A stretch of 64,000 nt of DNA from Actinacidiphila yeochonensis CN732 (GCF_000745345.1 NZ_JQNR01000002.1:1-64000), one strand, 5' to 3'. Shown: positions 40,935 through 49,859, counted from the first letter of the stretch. The notes: a model not told the origin generated them from the letters alone. Made by a program: numbers and translations.

Positions 40935-41420
40935 ATGACGGCACCGACCGTCCAGCTCATCACGGTGGAGTCCACCGCCTACGGCCCGTACGCCGGGCTG
41001 CTGCCGAAGGAACTCGGCGGGTACGACGCGCCGTTGTTCACCCGCCGCGGCGCGCAGCACATCGTCGACGACCTGCATCGCGACGCCTGCGGCCTGTCGG
41101 CCGCCTGGGAGGGCGAGAGCCTGCGCTTCACCTGGACGAAGGCCTACCGCGGGGACGACGGCACGGAGGTCGTGCATCCCGACCGGCACGGCCGGTACGC
41201 GATCGGCGGCCTGTGGCCGTGGATGGAGTGGGACGAGGAGCTGCCGCACACCGCCGGGCAGCGCGCGTTCGCCGACGGGGTGCGGCAGGCCCGCGCCCCG
41301 CGCGGCCCCGTCCCGCCGGAGGGGCTGCGGCACCTGTACGACCAGGGCCGCGCCGAGGCGCAGAGCCTGACGCTGCTGCCGCTGCTGACCGCCGTCCCCG
41401 CCGGGTGCGGGGACGGGTGA
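40935..41420 (+). CDS. hypothetical protein (161 aa)
   Basis: ATG 40935 is preceded by GGAAGGACGCATCG; a GTG at 40887 overlapping the previous stop is an alternative giving 16 more residues. Mixed alpha/beta with an aromatic centre (YAIGGLWPWMEWDEELPHTA). The stop overlaps the next start. Function unknown. Confidence 0.65.
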   Translation: MTAPTVQLITVESTAYGPYAGLLPKELGGYDAPLFTRRGAQHIVDDLHRDACGLSAAWEGESLRFTWTKAYRGDDGTEVVHPDRHGRYAIGGLWPWMEWDEELPHTAGQRAFADGVRQARAPRGPVPPEGLRHLYDQGRAEAQSLTLLPLLTAVPAGCGDG

Positions 41421-41686
41421 GCGGCTCACCCGGCCTCGCCCCCGCCGACGTCGGGCGCGTGGCCCGCCACTTCGGAGCCGCCGAGCACGAGGTCGCCGCA
41501 GCCGGGTGGCGGTTTCGCTGCCCGTCCTGCGCGGGGTGGGACTTCGGCCCCACCCTGCCGCTGGTCACCTACGTCCGGATCTGGCTGCACGGCGGCCGGC
41601 TGCCCGGCGGAGTCCTCGGCGGCGCCGCGTGCCTGGACTGCGGACACATCACCTCGCCCGCCGCGGTGGACGTCCCGCTCCCCTGA
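41417..41686 (+). CDS. small zinc-ribbon protein (89 aa)
   Basis: GTG 41417 overlaps the stop of the preceding gene (GTGA). FRCPSCAGWDFGPTLPLV and AACLDCGHITSP supply two CxxC knuckles 40 residues apart, a classic zinc ribbon. N-terminal helix. Co-translated with its neighbours just upstream of the clamp gene. Confidence 0.72.
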   Translation: MSGSPGLAPADVGRVARHFGAAEHEVAAAGWRFRCPSCAGWDFGPTLPLVTYVRIWLHGGRLPGGVLGGAACLDCGHITSPAAVDVPLP

Positions 41687-41781
41687 CGCCCGGCCGCCCG
41701 CCCCTCGACCTGTACGACTGGCGGCGCAACGGCGCCGCCGGCACCCGACCTGATCCCCCCTGCCAAGGAGGCAACCTCTTC

Positions 41782-43062
41782 GTGTCCCCCGCTACCGCGA
41801 CCGTCACCGTGACCGACGCCCCCGCCGCTCCGGCCCCGGCCAAGCCGACCGCGCGCATGATCCTCGACCACGGCCCGCTCACCCGCGCTCTGAAGATCAC
41901 CGAGTTCGGTGTCGGCGCGAAGTCCCCCTCCGAGGCGCAGCGCGGTGTGTTCATCGAGACGGGCCGCGGCCGGGCGACGCTCACCACGTTCGACTACGAG
42001 ACGGCCGTGTCGGTCTCCGTGCCGGGCCGCGCACGCAAGGGCGGCAGTCTGCTGCACTTCGGGCAGTTGCAGAAGGCGCTGGCGGCCATGGTCGCAGGGG
42101 AGACGAAGGCCCAGGCCGAGCGCACCTCGGTGTCCCTGGCCGGCGACCTGCTGTCCACCGAGCACCTGACCGTGCCCATCGCCGCGCTGGAGGTGGAGGA
42201 GTTCACCCGGCCGCCGGAGCCGGTGCCCGCGATGGCGACGGTGGACGCCGGGGAGTTCTTCGCCGAGCTCAAGCGGGTCCTGCCGGCCGCCGGACGCGAC
42301 GACACCCTGCCGGTGCTCACGGCGGTCCACCTGACCCTGTCGGGCCAGACCCTCACCATGGCCGCGACCGACCGCTACCGCCTGGCCGAAGGCCACGTCC
42401 GGGCCGAGGCGACCGTCCGCCCGCTGGACGCCCCGCTGAGCGTCCTGTTCCCCGCCGACGTCCTTACCGCGCTGCTGAAGCGGTTCACGTCCTACGACGG
42501 CCCGGTCGGCGTCGGCCTGCTGGACGCGGCCAGCAGCGACATCCCCCGCGCCACGCTGTCGCTGGGGGACACCACGGTCACCGTGCGCGCCCGGGAGGGG
42601 AAGTTCCCCGCCTACTCCTCGTTCTTCCCCAACGAGTTCGTCACGAGCGTCCGCATGGACCGGGCCACGCTGGTCAAGGCGGCCAAGAAGGGCCGGGCCA
42701 TGGCGCAGGCCGTCGGCGGCACGCACAGCCCCGTCGCGCTGCGCTGGAGCGGTGAAGGCGCCCTCGCCCTCGCACCCGTCATTGGCACCGCCGCGCAGCA
42801 GGCCCGCGTCAAGGGCATGACCGTCCCCTTCAGCCTCGACCACGGCACGACCGCGGACGTCGCGGGGATGAGCGTCCACTTCAACCCCGCCTTCCTGCTC
42901 GCCGCGCTCGACGCCTTCACCGGCCAGGACACGGTCACCCTGCACATCCGCCAGTTCGAGGAGGGGCAGTCCCGCAAGCCGGTGCTGCTGACCGACGACC
43001 CGGCCGCCAAGGACCGCTACCGGCACCTGCTGATGCCGATCCGGCTGGACCCGCCCAAGTAG
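41782..43062 (+). CDS. dnaN: DnaN-type sliding clamp (426 aa)
   Basis: GTG 41782 after CAAGGAGGCAACCTCTTC. Three clamp-like domains can be followed: residues 25-140; the second with LPVLTAVHLTLSGQTLTMAA and TDRYRLAEGH (about 190), the best-conserved signature of DnaN domain 2; and the third ending in KPVLLTD, YRHLLMPIRL. The clamp encircles DNA and holds polymerases and ligase. It is longer than the usual 370-380 aa because of an N-terminal extension and loops. An element-borne clamp two genes from its own ligase suggests a replication or repair set. Confidence 0.85.
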   Translation: MSPATATVTVTDAPAAPAPAKPTARMILDHGPLTRALKITEFGVGAKSPSEAQRGVFIETGRGRATLTTFDYETAVSVSVPGRARKGGSLLHFGQLQKALAAMVAGETKAQAERTSVSLAGDLLSTEHLTVPIAALEVEEFTRPPEPVPAMATVDAGEFFAELKRVLPAAGRDDTLPVLTAVHLTLSGQTLTMAATDRYRLAEGHVRAEATVRPLDAPLSVLFPADVLTALLKRFTSYDGPVGVGLLDAASSDIPRATLSLGDTTVTVRAREGKFPAYSSFFPNEFVTSVRMDRATLVKAAKKGRAMAQAVGGTHSPVALRWSGEGALALAPVIGTAAQQARVKGMTVPFSLDHGTTADVAGMSVHFNPAFLLAALDAFTGQDTVTLHIRQFEEGQSRKPVLLTDDPAAKDRYRHLLMPIRLDPPK

Positions 43063-43082
43063 CCCTGCCCGCCCCGGCCCCT

Positions 43083-43108
43083 GGGGCGCCGCCCGTCCGC
43101 GGCGCCCC
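43083..43108 (+). terminator. 10-bp GC hairpin
   Basis: GGGGCGCCGC pairs with GCGGCGCCCC over CCGTCC, 20 bases after the clamp gene. Confidence 0.5.
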
Positions 43109-43136
43109 GCCCCCCCATGCCCAGAGGAAGTTCACC

Positions 43137-43490
43137 GTGCGCCACCAGCTCACCGACGCCGCCCTGGCCCACATCGCCCTCGACGCGAACGTCCGGCACG
43201 TCCCGGCGTGGCTCTACGTGCAGGACCAGGGGGACGGCACCGTGTCGTTCGTCGGCTCCAGCCGCGTTCCCGGCGGCGGCGCCCATCCCCTGCGCTACGG
43301 CAGCGACCGCACCCACCAGTTCCTCGTCGGCGAGCTGCTGGTGCGCCCCCACTACGCACTGGACACCAACGTCCTGCGCGGGCAGGGGCTGGGCGGCCTG
43401 GTGACGCAGCATCCCGATCTCGGCCGGTTCCTTCAGGACGGCGAGATCCTCCTCAACCCCCACGGGCTGTGTCCCGTCGCCCCGCGCTGA
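43137..43490 (+). CDS. hypothetical protein (117 aa)
   Basis: GTG 43137 after AGAGGAAGTTCACC. Beta-rich (PAWLYVQDQGDGTVSFVGSS) with a helical centre and LGRFLQDGEILLNPHGL near the end. It sits between clamp and ligase, so it may belong to the same process, but no family is recognised. Confidence 0.7.
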   Translation: MRHQLTDAALAHIALDANVRHVPAWLYVQDQGDGTVSFVGSSRVPGGGAHPLRYGSDRTHQFLVGELLVRPHYALDTNVLRGQGLGGLVTQHPDLGRFLQDGEILLNPHGLCPVAPR

Positions 43491-43541
43491 CCTGCACGCA
43501 CGGCACGGCCCGATGTCAGACCTCTACGTAAGGATCACCGC

Positions 43542-45575
43542 ATGAGCACCGCAACCGCCCTGGCCAGCCGCACCGACTACGACGCGGCCGTCGGCACCGC
43601 CCTCGCCGCCTGCGCCGCTTACTACGGCGACGGGGACACCGCGCTCGACGACGCCACCTACGACGCCCTCGTGCGCCAGCTGACCGACTACGAGCGCGAG
43701 CACCCCGACCACGTCCGCGCCGATTCCCCGGTGGGCAAGGTCGCCGGCGGCGCGGCACCGGCCGGCGACGTGCCCCACACCGTCCCGATGCTCTCCCTCG
43801 ACAATGTCTTCAACGCCGCGGAGCTGGCCAAGTGGGGCACCTCGCTGGCACGCCGCCTCGACGCCCCGGTGCGCGGCGGCTACGCGGCCGAGCCGAAGCT
43901 CGACGGCATGGCGGTGGCCGCCCGCTACTCCAGGGGCGTGCTGACGAAGCTGGTCGGCCGCGGCGACGGACACCACGGCGAGGACCTGTCTGCGGCCATC
44001 GGCAGCATCGTCGGCCTCCCCACGCGCCTGGACAGCGAGGCGACCGTGGAGATCCGCGGCGAAGTCCTTCTGACCAGGGCGCAGTTCGAGGCCGCCAACG
44101 ACCTGCGGGCCGGGCACGGCGACAAGCCCTTCGCCAATCCGCGCAACGGCACCGCCGGCACGCTGCGCGGCGCGAAGTCCCGCAACTACACGATCATGAC
44201 GACGTTCTTCGCGTACGGGGCGGTCAGCCTCGACGGGGTGGACTTCCTGCGCGGGGACACCCACGAGGCCGTCATGACGCAGGTCGCCGAGCTCGGCGTG
44301 CAGACCACCGCGGCCACCGAGGTCGGTCTGCGGGTGTTCTCCACCCTGGAGGACGTCCAGACCCGCGTGGAGGAGATCATCGCGCTGCGCGGCGAACTCC
44401 CGTTCAACATCGACGGCGTTGTCATCAAGGCGAACAGCTTCGCCGAGCAGAACACGGCCGGGTTCGCCACCCGCCACCCGCACTGGGCCGTTGCCCGGAA
44501 GCTGCCCCCGGTCGAGCGGCAGACGAAGCTGATCGGCGTCGAGTGGCGCGTGGGACGCACCGGCATCATCGCGCCGCGCGCCGTCCTGGAACCGGTCGAG
44601 GTCGACGGCAGCACCGTGCAGTACGCGACCCTGCACAACCCCGAGTTCATCACCAAGAGCGGCATGAAGATCGGCGATGTGGTGACGGTGTGGAAGGCCG
44701 GCGACATCATCCCGCGCATCGAAGCCCCGGTCCTGGACCTGCGCGGCGAGGACGTCTCGCCGATCCTCTTCCCCGACGCCTGCCCGGGGTGCGGCGGCGA
44801 GGTCGACAAGAGCGGCAAGCGCTGGGAATGCGCCGACTCCTCCGGCGGCGGCTGCGGTCTGCTGGCCGCCCTGCGCTACGCCGTCGCCCGCGACATGCTC
44901 GACATCGACGGCCTGGGCGAGGTCTTCCTGGAGGCCCTCGTCGAGGCCGAGGCCGTCGGCGACGTCGCGGACCTGTTCACCCTCGACCGCGACCAGCTGA
45001 CGGCGGCGGCCCGCAGCGAGAAGCGGGCCGACACCATCCTCGGCCAGATCGCCGCCGCCAAGGACAAGCCCCTTAACCGGGTCTTCTGCGCGCTGGGCAT
45101 CGTGCGCACCGGCCGGACCCTGTCCCGCGAGATCGCACGGCACTTCGTCACCATGGACGCCATCCGCGCGGCCGACGCCGACGACCTGGCCAAGGTGAAG
45201 AAGCTGCCGCCCGCCAACGCGCCGAAGATCGCCGCCCACATCGCCGTCATGGGGCCGGTCATCGACAAGCTGGCCGCGGCCGGGGTGAACATGAGCGAGC
45301 CGGTCACGGACACGGCGGGCGGCCCGCTGTCCGGTCAGACCGTCGTGGTCACCGGGGGCATGCGCGGCTCGATGGCCCACCTCCGCAACCGCAACGAGAT
45401 CCGGGAGTTCATCGAGAACGCGGGCGGTACGTCCTCGGGCTCGCTGTCGAAGAAGACGACGCTGCTGGTCGCGGGCGAGAACGCCGGATCGAAGCTGGCC
45501 AAGGCCCGCGAGCTGGACGTACGGGTCGTCACCGAGGAGGAGTTCGCCGAGATGGTCGCCTCCCCGCAGTCCTGA
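43542..45575 (+). CDS. ligA: NAD-dependent DNA ligase (677 aa)
   Basis: ATG 43542. Domain order is complete: Ia helices (1-60), adenylation domain with the active-site lysine in AEPKLDGMAVAARYS (K119), RNGTAGTLRGAK, NIDGVVIK, an OB-fold, a zinc finger (CPGCGG with later C pair, from about 413), helix-hairpin-helix region (about 440-590) and a C-terminal BRCT (about 600-677, LSGQTVVVTGGMRGS). It seals nicks in duplex DNA using NAD. Length matches chromosomal LigA. It is clearly a second, element-carried copy beside a clamp. Confidence 0.92.
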   Translation: MSTATALASRTDYDAAVGTALAACAAYYGDGDTALDDATYDALVRQLTDYEREHPDHVRADSPVGKVAGGAAPAGDVPHTVPMLSLDNVFNAAELAKWGTSLARRLDAPVRGGYAAEPKLDGMAVAARYSRGVLTKLVGRGDGHHGEDLSAAIGSIVGLPTRLDSEATVEIRGEVLLTRAQFEAANDLRAGHGDKPFANPRNGTAGTLRGAKSRNYTIMTTFFAYGAVSLDGVDFLRGDTHEAVMTQVAELGVQTTAATEVGLRVFSTLEDVQTRVEEIIALRGELPFNIDGVVIKANSFAEQNTAGFATRHPHWAVARKLPPVERQTKLIGVEWRVGRTGIIAPRAVLEPVEVDGSTVQYATLHNPEFITKSGMKIGDVVTVWKAGDIIPRIEAPVLDLRGEDVSPILFPDACPGCGGEVDKSGKRWECADSSGGGCGLLAALRYAVARDMLDIDGLGEVFLEALVEAEAVGDVADLFTLDRDQLTAAARSEKRADTILGQIAAAKDKPLNRVFCALGIVRTGRTLSREIARHFVTMDAIRAADADDLAKVKKLPPANAPKIAAHIAVMGPVIDKLAAAGVNMSEPVTDTAGGPLSGQTVVVTGGMRGSMAHLRNRNEIREFIENAGGTSSGSLSKKTTLLVAGENAGSKLAKARELDVRVVTEEEFAEMVASPQS

Positions 45576-45587
45576 CAGGCCGTCCCT

Positions 45588-45636
45588 CACGCCCGGGCCG
45601 GTGCTCCGCACTTCGCGGGGCACCGGCCCGGGCGTG
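45588..45636 (+). terminator. 17-bp perfect hairpin
   Basis: CACGCCCGGGCCGGTGC pairs with GCACCGGCCCGGGCGTG over 15 nt, directly after ligA. It separates the replication block from the toxin island. Confidence 0.7.
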
Positions 45637-45646
45637 TTCGGTTTCT

Positions 45647-45660
45647 GTCTCTGTCCACAG
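45647..45660 (+). promoter_or_regulatory. DnaA-box-like motif 1
   Basis: GTCTCTGTCCACAG; the core CTGTCCACA fits the Streptomyces DnaA box consensus (YTGTCCACA). It lies 84 bp before the start at 45745. Identical 5' extension in all four copies. Confidence 0.6.
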
Positions 45661-45744
45661 GTCCGGGCCCTCACGCTGCTGCCCTGCGGCCCCGGCCCCC
45701 GGGGGACACCACACGGTCCGCCCGACCCCGACGAGAGGGAGTTC

Positions 45745-46545
45745 ATGAGCTACACCCGGTTCCAGGACGCGCGTTCCGCCGCCCACCTGGGCGGCAGCGA
45801 GCGGCCGTGGCTGCACAGCCTGCTGCACGAGCATGCGGCCGGCGTCCTCCTGGACCGCCCCGACTCCGCCCAGGTCGCCGCGACGCTGTACGAGTTGCTG
45901 CCCGCCGGCCACGACCTGCGGCAGGTGCCGCTGCACTCCGGCCATCAGGCCCGCCGCTGGCTGCACCTGTACGTGCGCTGCTTGATCGGCATCTTCGACG
46001 ACCCGGTCGCCGAGCACCGCGGACACGGCATCGGTCCCTTCACCCTCATGCTCAACACCGCCATGGAGTCGGGCGGCGACGCCCTCCGGCTGGCGGCGCG
46101 CCTGCACGGGCAGTGCGAGGTCAACTGCTGGGTCGACGGCCCCAACCGGGGCTGGCTGGCCGGCATCATCACGGCGGCGCTCACCAGCGGCCTCTACCGC
46201 CCGGACTGCGGCTGGGAGAAGGTCCGCGACCTGCTGCGCGAACGGTCCGACCTGCCCGTGGTGGTCTCCTTCAGCGACTCCTTCCCTACCTTCTGGAGCG
46301 CCCGCTCCGGCGACGCCGACGACGACCCGGACGAGGCCGAGCAGCGATGGGAGACGCTGCAGGCCGACGAGCGGTGGCAGCAGGGCATGGCCGCGCTGCA
46401 CCGGCGCCCCCAGGACCGGCTCGAACTTCGCCCCGACTGGGCCGGCTACCGCTTCGGTCACGAACTGTCCTTCACCGACCTGCTCGCCGAGGACCGGGCC
46501 GAGCGGCTGGAGCGCGCCTTCTCCCCCGGCGCGCCGCCCGCCTGA
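45745..46545 (+). CDS. hypothetical protein (266 aa)
   Basis: ATG 45745 after GAGAGGGAGTTC. Helix-rich, with many His/Trp (RPWLHSLLHEHAAGVLLDRP; GHQARRWLHLYVRC) and an acidic stretch (DADDDPDEAEQRWETLQADE). No catalytic motif recognised. It shares the upstream GTCTCTGTCCACAG motif with the three toxin-like genes, so it may be part of the same group. Confidence 0.7.
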   Translation: MSYTRFQDARSAAHLGGSERPWLHSLLHEHAAGVLLDRPDSAQVAATLYELLPAGHDLRQVPLHSGHQARRWLHLYVRCLIGIFDDPVAEHRGHGIGPFTLMLNTAMESGGDALRLAARLHGQCEVNCWVDGPNRGWLAGIITAALTSGLYRPDCGWEKVRDLLRERSDLPVVVSFSDSFPTFWSARSGDADDDPDEAEQRWETLQADERWQQGMAALHRRPQDRLELRPDWAGYRFGHELSFTDLLAEDRAERLERAFSPGAPPA

Positions 46546-46573
46546 ACCAGCGCGCCGGCGGGCTGCGGTCCCG

Positions 46574-46587
46574 GTCTCTGTCCACAG
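46574..46587 (+). promoter_or_regulatory. DnaA-box-like motif 2
   Basis: GTCTCTGTCCACAG, 63 bp before the first Tox-PL gene. Confidence 0.6.
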
Positions 46588-46650
46588 GTCTCACCGCGCA
46601 CCGTGTGGGACGAACGGCCGCGCGTGAGCGGCCCGGAGCGAGGAGGACCC

Positions 46651-47484
46651 GTGTGTAGATCGCAGGCCCAGGGCGGCCGACGCTGCCGTGGCAGCAGCCT
46701 GGCGGTGCGGCGGGCGACGTACGCCGTGAAGTCCTCTGCCGCGTCCAAGGCCGTGAACAAGGCCCTCGCCGACGGAGAGCTCGACCAGAACTCGGAGGCG
46801 TACCGGCAGTTCGAACTGGCGCACTCATCGGCGATGCGAGCCCGGCGGCTGGCGCAGGAGGGGGACCACGACGGCGCGGCGGATGCCGCCCTGGACGCCA
46901 AGAGCGACATGAACCGCGCCGCGCGGCTGCTCAAGGCGCATGCCGCGCGGCGGACCGAGCCGCCTGCGCCCGCGCAGAGCACCGACGAGCAGATCAACGG
47001 GACGCTCGAGAGGATCAACACCAAGTACAAGCGGGGCGATCCGGCCTACTCGCACAACTGCACCAGCGTGGTCCAGGCCTACGAGCTGTCGAGGCGAGGG
47101 CAGAACGTGAAGGCCGGCCCGCTGGAGCCGGGCAAGACCGGAGGCCGGCCGCTATCGGTGATCGAGGAGGCGTGGGGGACGACGTTCACCACCGCCTACT
47201 CCTCGCTGTCCTCGGACTCCGACGGCGGGCGCGCCGAGGTGGAGGAGGCATTCAAGGAACCCGGCTCCCGGGGAGTCGTGTTCGTGGCGTGGCGATCGGG
47301 CGGCGCGCACGTTTTCAACGTCGAGAACGTCGGCGGCACGGTGCGCTTCGTCGACGGCCAGCCCAACCCGCCGGTCACGAACGCCGGGTACTACTTCCGC
47401 CGCAGCATGGCGACCCAGTGGGTACGGCTCGACGAACAGCCCACTCCTTCGCCGAGCGCGACGGCCCGCTATCTGGAGCCGTAG
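46651..47484 (+). CDS. papain-fold (Tox-PL) toxin-like protein with CRS-GGRRC N-terminus (277 aa)
   Basis: GTG 46651 after GCGAGGAGGACCC. Residues 1-100 form a module beginning CRSQAQGGRRC, then helices with RARRLAQEGDHDGAADAA. Residues about 130-260 match the Tox-PL papain-like fold: HNCTSVVQAYELSRRG with the nucleophile Cys (about 136), AHVFNVENVGG with His (about 220) and VRFVDGQ with Asp (about 235). Relatives are deamidase or protease toxins acting on proteins in the target cell. No signal peptide. The next gene resembles an immunity protein. Confidence 0.75.
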   Translation: MCRSQAQGGRRCRGSSLAVRRATYAVKSSAASKAVNKALADGELDQNSEAYRQFELAHSSAMRARRLAQEGDHDGAADAALDAKSDMNRAARLLKAHAARRTEPPAPAQSTDEQINGTLERINTKYKRGDPAYSHNCTSVVQAYELSRRGQNVKAGPLEPGKTGGRPLSVIEEAWGTTFTTAYSSLSSDSDGGRAEVEEAFKEPGSRGVVFVAWRSGGAHVFNVENVGGTVRFVDGQPNPPVTNAGYYFRRSMATQWVRLDEQPTPSPSATARYLEP

Positions 47485-47502
47485 TCGGCCCACACCACAG
47501 CC

Positions 47503-47551
47503 CGACACATATAACTTGACATACTGCACCCTGTGGTGTAGATTAATGAAT
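47503..47551 (+). promoter_or_regulatory. family promoter 19
   Basis: Variant box CGACACATATAAC, -35 TTGACA (47516-47521), 17-bp spacer, -10 TAGATT (47539-47544), AATGAATA. It separates the toxin-like gene from its likely immunity gene. Confidence 0.85.
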
Positions 47552-47579
47552 ACCTGAAGAGTAGAGGATGGGGTTAGTC

Positions 47580-47873
47580 ATGACGCTTTCGTACACGGAG
47601 GCCCGTGCGCGGGTCATCGACGCGACCAAGCCCGGCTGGGACAACGGCACGTTCTGCCTGGACGACCGGGAGATCACGGAGAACGACGACATGTTCGTCT
47701 TCAACGTCGGGGCGCGGGAGTTCCTGGTGGGCAACGACGCCTCGTTCGCGGTCGTCGGCGGCGTCTGGGTGGTCTACAAGTCCGACGGGCGGGTGGCCAC
47801 GGTCCCCTCCGTGGAGGTGGCGATGGACCAGAGCATCCGGACCCGGCCGAACCCGGAGCCGACGATGAGCTGA
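47580..47873 (+). CDS. YrhB/Imm35-like immunity protein candidate (97 aa)
   Basis: ATG 47580 (an in-frame ATG at 47568 is also possible). The layout strand (MFVFNVGAREFLVGNDASFA), a VVGG turn, then VVYKSDGRVATVPSVEVAMD resembles E. coli YrhB and the Imm35 family, whose members sit next to polymorphic toxins. Placement right behind the Tox-PL gene supports a neutralising role. It has its own family promoter, so it can be made without the toxin. Confidence 0.6.
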   Translation: MTLSYTEARARVIDATKPGWDNGTFCLDDREITENDDMFVFNVGAREFLVGNDASFAVVGGVWVVYKSDGRVATVPSVEVAMDQSIRTRPNPEPTMS

Positions 47874-47950
47874 CGACCGCGAGCAGCCCCACGGCGGCAC
47901 GGCGCGGCGGCGGCGCCCCTGAACGGGTGGCCGCCGCCGCTTCGTGCTCC

Positions 47951-47963
47951 GTCTCTGTCCACA
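47951..47963 (+). promoter_or_regulatory. DnaA-box-like motif 3
   Basis: GTCTCTGTCCACA followed by A instead of G, 81 bp before the ADP-ribosyltransferase gene. Confidence 0.6.
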
Positions 47964-48044
47964 ACCCGCTCCGACCAGCATCAATGCCGCTGGCCACCAC
48001 GGTGGCCGGCCGGTCAGTGAGCAGGTCGGGAAGGAGCGGGCACC

Positions 48045-49463
48045 GTGTGCAGGTCGAAGTCGAAGGGGGGCCGGCGCTGCACCGCGTCGCACCCGGCCGT
48101 GCGGTCCGCGCAGCGCGCGGCTTCCTCCGCGTTGGCGCAGAGCGTGGCGGACGCGGGCACTGGGCACCCCGCTCAGGAGGCGTTCGACAGCGCGCGTGAG
48201 TGGGCCGACCGGGCCCGGCTGGCCGCCGAGGCGGGGGACGACGAACGCGCGCGGCGGTGCGCCGAGCACGCGAAGGCGTGCGCCTCTGCGTCGCGGGAGA
48301 TGCTCGCGGACTCCCGGCGGCAGGCGCCGTATCCCCCCACGACCGACCCGCGCAGCGCGTTCGCGATGACCACCCCGCGCCGTCCGGATCCCCAGCCGCC
48401 GGCCGAGGAGTGGACCGCCCCGCCGATGCCGGAGTACCCCGAGCACGTGCGGGCCGCCGACGCGCTGGCGGCGGCCACCGGTGCCGGCGGCCGGGCCACG
48501 TTCATCCCGCGTGAGGACGGCGGTCAGACCGTCGCCTGGGGAGGGGAGTCGTACGCCGGGTCGGCCACGGTCTACCCCGGCACCGACGAGGAACCCCCGC
48601 ACGCCCGGGTGGTCTTCCACCGCCTGGACCGCGACCGCTACCAGGCCCTGGCCGACTCGCCCTGGCCCTACCGGGTCGAGGGCGGGCAGGTCATCTACGA
48701 CCGTGTCCCCGCCGACCACGCCGAGCAGATCATCTCCGCGGCCGCGTCGGGCACCGCTGCCCGGCCCTGGGAGCGACATGGGCTGAGCGACGCCCGTGAG
48801 CGCCAGGACCTCGACCGGGACGCGGCGGGCCGCCTGCAGGAGGAGTCCGAGCGGTGGGCGGCGAAGTTGAGCCGGCCGCAGCGCGAGTGGACCCAGACGT
48901 ACACCGGCAGCTCCGCGATCCGGGACCTCAACGGCCACCTGTACCGGGGCGAGGACCTGGACAAGCCCGCCGGCACCATGGACGTTCCGGCCCGAGAGAT
49001 CATCGGACACCTGGACGGCGCGATCGCCGCGGCGGGGACGTCGGAGCAGGCGCAGATCGGCTACCGCGGGTACACGCCTCCGGCGGAGGTCCTGCAAAGC
49101 GGCCGGGTCGCCGAGTGGGCCCGGGAGAACTTCCGGGTAGGCGCCCGGTACCGCGACGACTCCTACATGTCCATCAGCCACTGCCCGCGGGTGGCGGCGA
49201 GCTTCGCCGACACGTACTGGAAGGTCGAGGGCGGGCCCAGCGGCCGGGCGTCGACGGGGGTGATGTTCGAAACGGTCTCCCGGCGGGGCGCACCGGTCGC
49301 CGCCGTCGCCGCGTTCGGGAACCTGGAACGCGAGCGCGTCATGCCGCGCGGGATGAACTGGACGGTCGTCGGCGTGCAGGAGGGAGTCGTGGTCGACGGG
49401 AAGCCGCACGTGGTGATCCAGCTGCTCGACGAACGGGAGTCTCCCCGCTACCACCGCACGTAG
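48045..49463 (+). CDS. ADP-ribosyltransferase toxin-like protein with CRS-GGRRC N-terminus (472 aa)
   Basis: GTG 48045 after GGGAAGGAGCGGGC. The first about 95 residues (CRSKSKGGRRC, then RARLAAEAGDDERARRCAEH) repeat the module of the Tox-PL proteins. The C-terminal 200 residues carry the R-S-E signature of mono-ADP-ribosyltransferases: IGYRGYTPP (Arg about 339), the YMSIS motif (about 373) and LERERVMPRG with the catalytic Glu pair (about 426-428); YTGSSAIRDLNGHLYRG precedes it. These enzymes move ADP-ribose from NAD to target proteins. A middle region (150-290) is of unknown use. No clear immunity gene. Confidence 0.78.
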   Translation: MCRSKSKGGRRCTASHPAVRSAQRAASSALAQSVADAGTGHPAQEAFDSAREWADRARLAAEAGDDERARRCAEHAKACASASREMLADSRRQAPYPPTTDPRSAFAMTTPRRPDPQPPAEEWTAPPMPEYPEHVRAADALAAATGAGGRATFIPREDGGQTVAWGGESYAGSATVYPGTDEEPPHARVVFHRLDRDRYQALADSPWPYRVEGGQVIYDRVPADHAEQIISAAASGTAARPWERHGLSDARERQDLDRDAAGRLQEESERWAAKLSRPQREWTQTYTGSSAIRDLNGHLYRGEDLDKPAGTMDVPAREIIGHLDGAIAAAGTSEQAQIGYRGYTPPAEVLQSGRVAEWARENFRVGARYRDDSYMSISHCPRVAASFADTYWKVEGGPSGRASTGVMFETVSRRGAPVAAVAAFGNLERERVMPRGMNWTVVGVQEGVVVDGKPHVVIQLLDERESPRYHRT

Positions 49464-49547
49464 ATTGCGAGAACGCTGTGAAGAATTGCCACCAGGGCGA
49501 GGCCATCGACGCCGTCCGCCCCCAACCGACCCGGCAGGGAGACCGAG

Positions 49548-49859
49548 ATGAGTGAGCAGCACGATCCCGCCTCGCGGCTGGCCGGCCAGAGCGCGCCGCG
49601 CCCCCTGGGGCCGACGCCCGCCCCGCTGGAGCGCCGCCCGTCCTTCGACGAGCTGATGCAGCAGGCCGGCCAGGTCGACTACGGACCGGTCGCGGAACAC
49701 CTGGACGACGACGCCCGCACGGCACTCGGCCTGCCGGCCCGCCCGCATCCGGTGCAGGTGGACCGCGGCCTGGCCGACCGGGCCCGGAACTACTTCCTCA
49801 CCCGTCCCGACCAGGCCGCAGGTCTACCGGCCGGCGTGCGCGACCTGCTCGCCCTGTAG
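49548..49859 (+). CDS. small hypothetical protein (103 aa)
   Basis: ATG 49548 after CAGGGAGACCGAG, 84 bp behind the ADP-ribosyltransferase gene. Pro-rich N-terminus, then helices (RPSFDELMQQAGQVDYGPVA; GLADRARNYFLTRP). It could be an antitoxin for the preceding gene by position only. Confidence 0.55.
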   Translation: MSEQHDPASRLAGQSAPRPLGPTPAPLERRPSFDELMQQAGQVDYGPVAEHLDDDARTALGLPARPHPVQVDRGLADRARNYFLTRPDQAAGLPAGVRDLLAL

